A stretch of 32,253 bases of DNA from Ponticaulis sp. (GTDB lineage: Bacteria; Pseudomonadota; Alphaproteobacteria; Caulobacterales; Hyphomonadaceae): assembly GCA_002701295.1 (NCBI GenBank), contig NZUJ01000035.1, positions 1-32,253 on the forward strand, given 5' to 3'. Under the pieces are notes generated by a model. That model worked only from the letters and a program-made list of their open reading frames with translations. It ran no database searches and was not told where the DNA came from. Shown here in pieces: positions 24,897 through 32,253 of this stretch; position 1 is the stretch's first letter, and the number at the start of each line of letters is the position of its first letter. A program made the translations under genes and the position numbers.

Positions 24897-24909
24897 GTTA
24901 GTGGCTAAC
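24897..24909. promoter_or_regulatory. Small palindrome upstream of paralog 2
   Basis: GTTAG-TGG-CTAAC, 27-39 bases before the start of the second RTX gene. The position suits an operator, but the repeat is short and could be chance. Confidence 0.25.
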
Positions 24910-24935
24910 CCAATCAAGAGCGAAGGATTGGGGCC

Positions 24936-27900
24936 ATGACGAACACTTTCAACAAATTCAGCAATACTGAAATCGAGACCGATACACCTATTCGGATACA
25001 GCAAAATTTCGACGGAACGCCAAGCGCAGATATCATAAACGGCACAACAGGCGACAACGTCATTCGCGGATTTGCCGGTGATGACACGCTTCGTGGACTG
25101 GCAGGCGATGATGTAATCGAAGGTGGAGAAGGTGCCGACGATCTGAACGGCAATGGCGGACAGGATACACTGTCGTACGAAACCTCATCAGCAGGCGTCA
25201 CCGTTGAGCTAAATACCGGTCTCGCGTCAGGCGGCGACGCTGAAGGCGACACGTTTGCGGGCTTTGAGCATATTCTCGGTTCTGCATTTGACGACACGCT
25301 GAAAGGCGACGGCAACAGCAACACATTCGATGGCGGCGCTGGCGACGACACCATCAATACCGGTGCAGGCGATGACCTGATCCTTGGGAATATCGGCTTC
25401 GATACGCTGAATGGCGGCGCCGGAGCAGGCGATATCCTGTCATATGAAAACCTTGACGGCAGACTCAGTTTCATCGGCTTTTTCGGGGGTACCCAGGTCG
25501 AAAAGCGGTTGAATGGCCCACCTCCTGAGAATGAAGATGACCCGGACCCAAACCAGCAGTTCGACCAGATTGCAGGATTTGAAACAATTCGCGGAACCGC
25601 TTTCAACGATTTTCTGGGCGGTGGCGGAACCGGCATCACGCTGGAAGGCGGCCTTGGCGATGATATTTTCCGAAGCGCGATCACCTACGGAAATGATATC
25701 TATCTGGGTCAGGAGGGCAACGATATGCTCCAGGTCGAGATTTCCAACGGCCAGCAAATCTCTGGTAGCTTTGACGGCGGTTCAGATACAGACCTTCTCG
25801 ACGGGTTCGTTTCCGGAGATGACCTCGAAATCAATATGGGGGCAGGCACGCTCACCAATGGCAATGGCGTGATCACTTTCACCAATGTCGAGAATATAGA
25901 CGGCGGCGGCGGCGATGATACGCTCTTCGGAGACGGTAACGCGAATACAATTGGCGGCGGCTTCGGCAATGATGCCATTTTCGGTCGTGGCGGCGCTGAT
26001 ACGTTGAACGGCGAAGCTGGCAATGACACGATTGAGGGCGGCGGCGGCGCTGACACCATGGATGGCGGCACTGAACAGGTCGGTGGAGACGCTGTTACGA
26101 CGGATGATGGCACTGAAAATGACACACTGTCTTACGCGTCTTCTGCTGCGGCAGTGAATGTCGACCTCGGCACTGGCACGGCTTCTGGTGGCGATGCCGC
26201 AGGCGACACCTTCACCAACTTTGAAAGTCTTCTTGGATCTGCTTTCGACGACACTCTGACTGGCGATGCGAACGACAACACTATTGATGGCGGACTAGGC
26301 GCAGATACCATGGATGGCGGTGATGGCTTCGACACATTGTCTTTCGCCTCCAACTCCAGTTTCGTCGACGTTGATATTGCTGCTGGCAGCAATAGTGATG
26401 GCGACACTTTCGTCAATTTCGAACGCTATGTCGGAACCGCCTTCAACGATGTTTTTGTTGTTGCTGGCGCAGGCGAGATCATAGAGGGCGGTGATGGCGA
26501 CGACCTGTTTGAAGTCACCTTTCTGGCCAGCGATCTTATTTCCGGCGAATTGAAAGGTGGTGCCGGAACTGACCAGATTACCGCGGAGTTCAGTGAAGCC
26601 ATTTCAATTCACCTGGGCGATGGCGTTCTGACTCTCGGCAACGGGTCAATGGCCATCTCCGGGTTTGAGAACATCACCGGGTCATCTTTTGATGACTTCA
26701 TTCGGGGCGATGCTGGCAACAATGAAATTCACGGCGGAGATGGCAATGACGAACTTCGCGGTAATCTCGGTGATGACATCATCTACGCTGGCCGAGGCGA
26801 CGACTTTGTCGAGGGCAGCAACGACCAGGATTTGATCTTCGGCGGTGAAGGCGATGATGAACTCCGTGGCGGAATCAATGACGATGAAATTCACGGCGAA
26901 GACGGAAATGACCAGATCTTTGGTGGAAGCGGCGATGACACGATCGACGGCGGCGAAGATGACGACTTAATCGATGGCGGTTCTGGCGCTGACACGATGG
27001 ATGGCGGCAACGGCGTTGATACGCTGGACTATTCATCCTCAAACGGTGCCGTAACGCTCGATATCGTCGCAGGAACCGGTCTCCGCAATGCCGCCGAAGG
27101 CGATACCTTCAGCAATTTTGAAAACTTCATCGGTTCTGGCAGTGACGACGTATTCATCTTCAACTTGCCTACAGGCACTGCTCTCACTGGCAATTTCAAT
27201 GCCGCTGGAGGTGACGACACCGCTGACTTCTCGGGCGCCGAAGCAGCAGTTGAGGTCAACAATACGGTGGGCCAGGTCACATTCGAAGGATCGACCTTCA
27301 CAACCCAAAGCTTCCAAACCTTTATCGGTAGCGGCTTCGACGACACCTTCACCAGCAATGGTAGCAAAACCATCAATGCTGGTGACGGTAACGACACAAT
27401 TACTGGGAGTGGGCGCGATAGAATTTTCGGCGAGGATGGTGACGACGTCATCACGATCGCTGGCGTTCAGGGTAACTACCGCATCGACGGCGGTGCTGGA
27501 AACGATCACATCACCGGCCATTCCGGACAAACTGGTGACCAGACGACGATACTCGGCGGCGACGGCGATGACATCATCGTTGGAAGCTCAGGCAGGGATT
27601 TCATCGAAGGTGGCGCTGGTGCCGATACTATGGACGGGCTCAATGCCAATGGCTTCGACACGCTGTCCTACCAAAGCTCCGACGCAGGCGTGAATGTCAG
27701 TCTCCTCACAGGCCTCGGCTTTGGTGGTCATGCTGAAGGCGACGTCTTCACTGACTTTGAAGCCATTAATGGCTCTGCCTTCGACGATACGTTGATCGGC
27801 GACGCCAGGGGCAACGTGATTCAGGGACGCGCAGGTGCGGATACCATGGATGGTGGTGAAGGAGATGATACGCTGAACTATCGGAATTCAGGCTCAGCGG

Positions 27901-29783
27901 TACAGATCAACCTCGCCGAAGGAACAGCATCTGGTGGTCATGCGGAAGGTGATATATTCACCAATTTCGAGCGCATTGATGGTTCGGACTTCAATGACAC
28001 CCTCTTTGGTGATGATGGCGAAAACCGTCTCAATGGAATAAAAGGTCAGAACTTTATCGAAGGCGGCGGCGGTGCAGACCAGCTCACGGGTGGTGACTCT
28101 GGCAGTACGCTTGGCTATACGACTTCCGATGCCGGCGTGACGATCAATCTCCTCGACCGGACAGCTTCAGGCGGCCACGCCGAAGGTGACACATTCGATG
28201 ACAAATTCTCCAATGTTGCTGGTTCTGCCCATGACGACTCGTTGACCGGTAAGGATAATGCCAACCTTCTGGAAGGCCGTGCTGGCGATGACACACTGTT
28301 GGGCCTCGGTGGCAATGACGATCTTCGCGGCGCCAATGGAGCAGATACCCTGAATGGCGGCGCAGGCGCGGACCGTTACAGCGGCGGCAATGGTGCAGAT
28401 ACCTTCGTCATCAACGAAGGCGAAGCAGACGGCGACTTCATTGCCGACTTCGAAGCCAATGATCGAATCATTTCGAACTATGCCGACTTCATCAAAGGTG
28501 CAGGCTTTTCCGGTTCTGCTGGTGAACTTCGATATTTCCATGATGACGGCTTCACGATCTTCGAAGGCGATATTGACGGCGACGGGGTCGCAGATGAAAG
28601 CTTCACCGTGAACGGCGAATTCGGCTTTGAAGAAACAGAGTTCGGCATTCTGGTCGCTGACACAGCACGTGACTTCGACACGAATGGCTTTGCTGACCTC
28701 ATGTTCCAGACTGCTGGCGGTGGGAATTTCCTGCGCCTGACAGATATCGATGGCCTGGCCACCAATGAAGGCCGCGTCGGTCATACGCCAGTTGGGTTTT
28801 CGGATCTGGATGGCGACGGGCTGGACGATCTGGTTCTGAAGGCACCAAGCGGGGCCCATATTGTGCAGTTTGCCGCCGATAACGCCAACTCAGATAATAT
28901 CGGCCGTGGCCAGCATACTGTTCTCGGGTTTGTCGACATTGACGGTGACGGCGTCGACGAGGCAATTGCCATTCGAGACAACCCGAACAACGCGCGTGTC
29001 GGCATTCTGGATGATAATTTCCAGACCCTGGTGAATCAGCCTATCACGGACCAGACTCTGGCCGGCTTTGGTGACTTCAACGGAGACGGCATTGACGACG
29101 CCCTGTTGGAATCTGCCAATGGCGGAAAACGGATCCTGTCTTCAACCGATCTTGTTCTGGTGAACCAATCGAGATTCATCACGTCCGCCATTGCCGATTT
29201 CACTGGCGACGGTATCGACGACGTACTGGGCCTACATGAGATCACTGATGACTTTTCGCTTCTCCTCGGGGATGCCGTGAACCCTCTGGCGAATACTCAA
29301 CTGCTCGGGCTTGAAGGTCACGAAGCTGTCGCCGTTCTCAAAGCCGATTTCGGAAGTACCGCAGACCTGCTGATGCACGACACATTGACTGACGACTTCG
29401 TCTTGCTGACGGACGGTCTCACAACCAGCACACAGTTGAATGTTGCGGGTGACACGTTTGAAGCTATCGGCGACTTCAACGGAGATGGCATTGATGATGT
29501 TCTCCTGCGTATGAGCAACGACAATGGCCGCATCCTGTTCTCAGCTGATCGCTCCACGGCAACCGTCATTCCCGAAATCGATGGCAAAACCGTAAGCGAT
29601 ATCGGCGACTTTGACGGAGACGGCGCAGACGACATCCTTCTCAAGGATGACGCAACAGGAGCATTCTCAGTCTATTCCGGCTTAACCGGCGAGATCACAG
29701 AGCTTGATGCGTCGCTGGATGATGCAGACGTGGTCGACCCGAATGGCCTCGACACGCTTGGCGTACTCAACGACTTTGCGTAA
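24936..29783 (+). CDS. RTX calcium-binding repeat protein with C-terminal eight-repeat module (paralog 2)
   Basis: Giant (1615 residues), acidic, with no cysteine seen and no signal peptide; close paralog of the preceding gene. The N-terminus is short and similar ('IQQNF-D-G-T' versus 'IQQDF-E-G-T'). RTX region ~25-1160, built from about eleven ~90-residue units, of which the first, fourth, ninth, tenth and eleventh are canonical, the others strongly diverged; unit 2 carries an unusual proline/asparagine-rich insert (about residues 180-210). A serralysin-type closing domain runs to ~1240, then the eight-repeat FG-GAP/VCBS module ends in the same ten residues as paralog 1. GGATTGGGG lies before the ATG. 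The size difference to paralog 1 lies entirely in the number of RTX units. Probable type I secreted surface or matrix protein; no enzyme domain seen. Confidence 0.85.
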   Translation: MTNTFNKFSNTEIETDTPIRIQQNFDGTPSADIINGTTGDNVIRGFAGDDTLRGLAGDDVIEGGEGADDLNGNGGQDTLSYETSSAGVTVELNTGLASGGDAEGDTFAGFEHILGSAFDDTLKGDGNSNTFDGGAGDDTINTGAGDDLILGNIGFDTLNGGAGAGDILSYENLDGRLSFIGFFGGTQVEKRLNGPPPENEDDPDPNQQFDQIAGFETIRGTAFNDFLGGGGTGITLEGGLGDDIFRSAITYGNDIYLGQEGNDMLQVEISNGQQISGSFDGGSDTDLLDGFVSGDDLEINMGAGTLTNGNGVITFTNVENIDGGGGDDTLFGDGNANTIGGGFGNDAIFGRGGADTLNGEAGNDTIEGGGGADTMDGGTEQVGGDAVTTDDGTENDTLSYASSAAAVNVDLGTGTASGGDAAGDTFTNFESLLGSAFDDTLTGDANDNTIDGGLGADTMDGGDGFDTLSFASNSSFVDVDIAAGSNSDGDTFVNFERYVGTAFNDVFVVAGAGEIIEGGDGDDLFEVTFLASDLISGELKGGAGTDQITAEFSEAISIHLGDGVLTLGNGSMAISGFENITGSSFDDFIRGDAGNNEIHGGDGNDELRGNLGDDIIYAGRGDDFVEGSNDQDLIFGGEGDDELRGGINDDEIHGEDGNDQIFGGSGDDTIDGGEDDDLIDGGSGADTMDGGNGVDTLDYSSSNGAVTLDIVAGTGLRNAAEGDTFSNFENFIGSGSDDVFIFNLPTGTALTGNFNAAGGDDTADFSGAEAAVEVNNTVGQVTFEGSTFTTQSFQTFIGSGFDDTFTSNGSKTINAGDGNDTITGSGRDRIFGEDGDDVITIAGVQGNYRIDGGAGNDHITGHSGQTGDQTTILGGDGDDIIVGSSGRDFIEGGAGADTMDGLNANGFDTLSYQSSDAGVNVSLLTGLGFGGHAEGDVFTDFEAINGSAFDDTLIGDARGNVIQGRAGADTMDGGEGDDTLNYRNSGSAVQINLAEGTASGGHAEGDIFTNFERIDGSDFNDTLFGDDGENRLNGIKGQNFIEGGGGADQLTGGDSGSTLGYTTSDAGVTINLLDRTASGGHAEGDTFDDKFSNVAGSAHDDSLTGKDNANLLEGRAGDDTLLGLGGNDDLRGANGADTLNGGAGADRYSGGNGADTFVINEGEADGDFIADFEANDRIISNYADFIKGAGFSGSAGELRYFHDDGFTIFEGDIDGDGVADESFTVNGEFGFEETEFGILVADTARDFDTNGFADLMFQTAGGGNFLRLTDIDGLATNEGRVGHTPVGFSDLDGDGLDDLVLKAPSGAHIVQFAADNANSDNIGRGQHTVLGFVDIDGDGVDEAIAIRDNPNNARVGILDDNFQTLVNQPITDQTLAGFGDFNGDGIDDALLESANGGKRILSSTDLVLVNQSRFITSAIADFTGDGIDDVLGLHEITDDFSLLLGDAVNPLANTQLLGLEGHEAVAVLKADFGSTADLLMHDTLTDDFVLLTDGLTTSTQLNVAGDTFEAIGDFNGDGIDDVLLRMSNDNGRILFSADRSTATVIPEIDGKTVSDIGDFDGDGADDILLKDDATGAFSVYSGLTGEITELDASLDDADVVDPNGLDTLGVLNDFA
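25000..28413 (+). repeat. RTX nonapeptide array of paralog 2 (about eleven ~90-residue units)
   Basis: Tandem coding repeats as in paralog 1 but expanded, with a nonapeptide-dense stretch at 26700-27000 without the larger blocks. Confidence 0.8.
28667..29783 (+). repeat. Conserved C-terminal eight-repeat module, copy 2
   Basis: Second copy of the module of 23546-24664. Repeat 6 lacks the D-G-D-G loop in both copies, at the same place, so the degeneracy predates the duplication. Confidence 0.75.
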
Positions 29784-29790
29784 TGCGCAG

Positions 29791-29814
29791 TCAGAGCGGC
29801 AATTGCCGCTCTGA
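29791..29814 (+). terminator. Terminator hairpin 1 after paralog 2
   Basis: A 24-base perfect palindrome around CAGAGCGGCAATTGCCGCTCTG, seven bases after the stop, followed by TTGACATTTTTG. A plausible Rho-independent terminator; the TTGACA (29815-29820) could also be a -35 for the next gene. Confidence 0.7.
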
Positions 29815-29878
29815 TTGACATTTTTGTCCACCTCTACTCCTATGAACAGTATGTTCGCAATGAACACAGGGGTTTGGG

Positions 29879-32253
29879 GTGACACAGGATCATTGGCAAA
29901 ACGGGCCGGAAGCGGCCCGTTTTCAGTACAGTTCAGAAATATATCTGACGTCCAGGGATCAGCAGGGAACCTTGAACCTGGCCCCTGAACTCATCAGTCC
30001 AAATGGTCTGCGCCTTCCAAATTCGCTGCCCGCGCATGAGATTGTGGGCATCGAAGTTTCTGATGTCGACGACGGCTTGTTGTCCGTTTCCATCACTGCC
30101 GCTGGTTCGATGTCTCTGGCGACAATCGCTGGTCTTACCTTCATTACTGGTGACGGCGTTGACGATTCAGAGATGGAATTTTCAGGATCGGTCGCGGCAC
30201 TCAATACCGCACTCGCCACCCTGACTTACAGCTCTGGCGTCGATGCAACTGACATGCTGACCATTACGGTCAAAGATGGACACATCCAAACCCTGCCCGG
30301 TGAGTTTACCGTGCAAGAACCTCTGTCAGGGCTGACGAGTGACACGGGCATCCGGATCCACGGCTTTGGAGAAGACGCCTTCAGCGGAAGCGCCGTTTCG
30401 AGCGCAGGTGACGTAAATGGTGACGGACTGGACGACATCATCATCGGTGCCCGATACGCCGACGCGGACGGCGAACTTCGCGCCGGTCAGGCCTATGTCG
30501 TCTTCGGCACGACGCAGTCGTTCAATCAGCCAATCGAATTGTCTGATCTTGATGGCTTGAACGGTTTTACGATCAATGGCTCCGATCGGACACAGTTTGT
30601 CGGCTGGTCTGTTTCCGGCGCAGGCGATGTGAATGCTGATGGCATTGACGACCTGCTCGTCGGTGCCATGGGGGCTTCTCCAAACGACATTGACGCTGCT
30701 GGTCAGGCTTTTGTGATCTTTGGCACAACCGATGGCTTCGCCCCTCAGCTATTTGTGACAGACCTCGACGGCACCAACGGATTCACGCTCAACGGCGATC
30801 AATACATTGGACATCTCGGCCTGAGCCTTTCCTCCATCGGCGACGCCAATGGTGACGGTATTGCGGACATGTTGATCGGAGCACCTGACGCCAGTGAGGC
30901 CTATCTCCTGTTCGGATCATCAACCGGCTTTTCCTCAGACCTCAATATATCAGACCTCAATGGTCAGAATGGTGTCACGCTTGATGGCATATCGTTTTCA
31001 GCCAGCGGTTATTCCGTTTCCGAAGCTGGTGACTTCAACAATGACGGGCTCGATGATCTGCTGATTGGTGCTTATCTGGGCCGTGTTGATGGCGATCGCG
31101 TCGGTCAGACATTCGTGGTTTTTGGATCGACCAGCTGGCCCGCGACGATGAGCTTTTCCACTCTTGATGGTTCGAATGGCTTTGTTTTCAACGGACTGGC
31201 AACCGATGACGGGACTGGCTACACCGTTTCATCAGCGGGCGACGTGAATGATGACGGGATTGATGATCTCATCATCGGCGCTTTCGCGGCAGACCCGAAT
31301 GGCGAAAGCCGCGCAGGTGTCACTTATGTCGTCTTTGGCACGACGGCACCAATGTCTGCGGCGTTTGACCTGAGTTCGCTCGACGGTCAGAATGGTTTTG
31401 TTCTAACCGGTGACCTGACCTGGGATTATTCCGGCGCTGCAGTCCATGCTCTGGGCGATATCAACGCTGACGGGATCGACGACATTGCCATTGGCGCTTA
31501 TTACGCTGACGCGAGCGGCAACGCAGATTCTGGCGCAACTTACATCGTCTTCGGATCCAGTGCCGGATTTGCGGCACAAATCGACCTCACCTCACTTGAT
31601 GGGACCAGCGGCTTCAAACTAAATGGCGCTGCGAGCGGCGACTGGTCTGGCTATGCCGTGTCAGAAGCCGGCGATTTCAACGGCGATGGTCTGGCAGATT
31701 TTCTGACCGGCTCGCCGAATGCGGACCCAAACGGAACATCAAATGCCGGAACAACCTATCTTCTGTTTGGCCGACAACAACGGATCGAGAACGCCGTCAC
31801 CGCGAACATCTCAATCGAGCTGTTCACGCCATTTCGCGATTTTGATCTTTCCGGAACAACAGACCTGCTTTTCCAGATGCCAGGAGCGGGGAGTTTCTTC
31901 CGGCTCAATGACCCGGCATCAGGCAGCTTGCCGTCAAATGAGGCGCGCCCGGACAGCACGTCTATGGGCTTTGCCGATATTGATGGCGACGGCATTCTCG
32001 ATCACGTCATGAAAGGCGCGAACCGGGCTCACATTGTCCAGTTCGGTGCCGATAACGATACCTCTCAGAATATCGGTCGCGGGAATTCGATGATCGCGGG
32101 GTTTGCCGATATTGATGGTGACGGCGAGGCCGAAGCCTTTGCGCAGTCTCTCAACCCAAACGTCTCCAGACTATTCCTCCTTGATGATCAGTTCGGCACC
32201 ATCACCAATCTCAGAATTTCAGATCAAACCCTCAAAGGCTTTGGCGATTTTGA
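29879..32253 (+). CDS. FG-GAP (integrin-alpha-like) repeat protein with the shared C-terminal module, 3' end outside the window
   Basis: An open frame runs from a stop at 29861-29863 to the window end (about 790 residues, no stop, no cysteine). A GTG at 29879 behind AGGGG is the best-looking start, but a strong hairpin (29898-29923) falls within its first codons. A TTG at 29972 is an alternative, and a lost 5' end is possible. Order of parts: a cadherin/VCBS-like segment (about 30030-30300, 'GIEVSDVDDGLLSVSI', 'TLTITVKDG'-like); seven FG-GAP repeats (30361-31773) each with 'S-V-S-x-A-G-D-x-N-x-D-G-x-D-D-L-x-I-G-A' followed by 'A-G-x-x-Y-V-V-F-G', the pattern of the seven-bladed integrin-alpha propeller; and from 31835 the same C-terminal module as the two RTX neighbours. 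Probable secreted calcium-binding adhesion protein. Confidence 0.75.
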   Translation, partial: MTQDHWQNGPEAARFQYSSEIYLTSRDQQGTLNLAPELISPNGLRLPNSLPAHEIVGIEVSDVDDGLLSVSITAAGSMSLATIAGLTFITGDGVDDSEMEFSGSVAALNTALATLTYSSGVDATDMLTITVKDGHIQTLPGEFTVQEPLSGLTSDTGIRIHGFGEDAFSGSAVSSAGDVNGDGLDDIIIGARYADADGELRAGQAYVVFGTTQSFNQPIELSDLDGLNGFTINGSDRTQFVGWSVSGAGDVNADGIDDLLVGAMGASPNDIDAAGQAFVIFGTTDGFAPQLFVTDLDGTNGFTLNGDQYIGHLGLSLSSIGDANGDGIADMLIGAPDASEAYLLFGSSTGFSSDLNISDLNGQNGVTLDGISFSASGYSVSEAGDFNNDGLDDLLIGAYLGRVDGDRVGQTFVVFGSTSWPATMSFSTLDGSNGFVFNGLATDDGTGYTVSSAGDVNDDGIDDLIIGAFAADPNGESRAGVTYVVFGTTAPMSAAFDLSSLDGQNGFVLTGDLTWDYSGAAVHALGDINADGIDDIAIGAYYADASGNADSGATYIVFGSSAGFAAQIDLTSLDGTSGFKLNGAASGDWSGYAVSEAGDFNGDGLADFLTGSPNADPNGTSNAGTTYLLFGRQQRIENAVTANISIELFTPFRDFDLSGTTDLLFQMPGAGSFFRLNDPASGSLPSNEARPDSTSMGFADIDGDGILDHVMKGANRAHIVQFGADNDTSQNIGRGNSMIAGFADIDGDGEAEAFAQSLNPNVSRLFLLDDQFGTITNLRISDQTLKGFGDF
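29898..29923. terminator. Terminator-like hairpin 2, inside the 5' end of the third gene
   Basis: Perfect 11-bp stem AAAACGGGCCG / CGGCCCGTTTT with a GAAG loop, a textbook bidirectional terminator shape. It lies 19 bases into the GTG-initiated frame of the third gene, so either that start is wrong or the hairpin regulates it. Confidence 0.65.
30361..31773 (+). repeat. Seven FG-GAP repeats
   Basis: Seven coding repeats of about 65-70 residues, each with an aspartate-rich calcium loop and a closing V-F-G strand; the number seven matches an integrin-alpha-type propeller. Confidence 0.75.
31835..32253 (+). repeat. Conserved C-terminal module, copy 3 (5' part)
   Basis: Starts with 'RDFDLSGTTDLLFQ' and continues with the 'AHIVQFGADN', 'NIGRG' and 'DQTLKGFGDF' blocks found at the same places in copies 1 and 2; cut by the window end. 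Confidence 0.75.

Noticed and set aside
24914-25684. Long minus-strand open frame (256 codons) opposite the second RTX gene
   Set aside because: Proline/serine-rich translation is the mirror of the repetitive GG-x-G-x-D codons; no start context or family resemblance. Similar antisense frames occur all along 21286-29644.
21119-28413. Short regularly spaced repeats that could suggest a CRISPR array or minisatellite
   Set aside because: Repeats are in-frame coding nonapeptides of variable DNA sequence, not identical repeats with unique spacers.
29842-29988. 48-codon ATG frame before the third giant gene
   Set aside because: No recognisable features and it spans the hairpin at 29898-29923; kept only as part of the start-site finding.

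Overview
The window looks like a chromosomal piece of a Gram-negative bacterium, most likely a marine or otherwise oligotrophic alphaproteobacterium. The reasons are a TRAP transporter, several lipoproteins and outer-membrane barrels, PQQ dehydrogenases, an adrenodoxin-type ferredoxin, a valine-type mms operon, and large cysteine-free RTX proteins of the type I secretion kind. The taxonomic placement is inference. Gene density is high, operons are tight (TGATG, ATGA and TAATG overlaps), and no RNA genes, insertion sequences or CRISPR arrays were seen.

Layout. (1) 1-3053, plus strand: end of a TRAP substrate-binding protein, then the small and large TRAP membrane subunits and a class II aldolase-fold protein that lacks the usual zinc histidines. 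(2) 3065-5006, minus strand: a coiled-coil porin and an EF-hand lipoprotein. Divergent from them, 5185-7721, plus strand, are a tannase/feruloyl-esterase family enzyme with an altered active-site cysteine pair and a small outer-membrane barrel protein. A near-identical 20-bp AT-rich element lies upstream of both the porin and the esterase. (3) 7854-13391, minus strand: an operon of a SxxK serine hydrolase lipoprotein and two paralogous PQQ-dehydrogenase/cytochrome c lipoproteins. It is divergent from a TetR regulator (13577-14245), which is flanked by two related inverted repeats that are candidate operators. (4) 14446-20949: adrenodoxin-type ferredoxin, alpha-methylacyl-CoA racemase (minus strand), a lactate-monooxygenase-like flavoenzyme, and an mmsA / isobutyryl-CoA-dehydrogenase-like / mmsB operon. 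(5) 21047-32253, plus strand: three consecutive giant, cysteine-free, acidic, repeat-rich proteins. The first two have RTX repeats. The third, cut by the window end, has a cadherin-like segment and seven FG-GAP repeats. All three carry the same C-terminal eight-repeat module (complete in the first two, only its beginning visible in the third).

How they may work together (inference). Genes in regions 2-4 look like uptake and catabolism of an ester or a methyl-branched alcohol or acid. The porin and barrel admit substrate, the esterase frees an alcohol, and the periplasmic PQQ enzymes oxidise it. The racemase fixes 2-methyl stereochemistry, and the mms enzymes convert an isobutyryl-CoA end product to propionyl-CoA. 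An enoyl-CoA hydratase, a 3-hydroxyisobutyryl-CoA hydrolase, a P450 and a ferredoxin reductase would be needed and are not in the window. The RTX/FG-GAP cluster is functionally separate: probably secreted, calcium-dependent surface or matrix proteins. The most interesting signals are the swapped-front, conserved-back architecture of that trio, the degenerate aldolase, the remodelled active sites of the esterase and the downstream PQQ enzyme, and the shared regulatory motifs.
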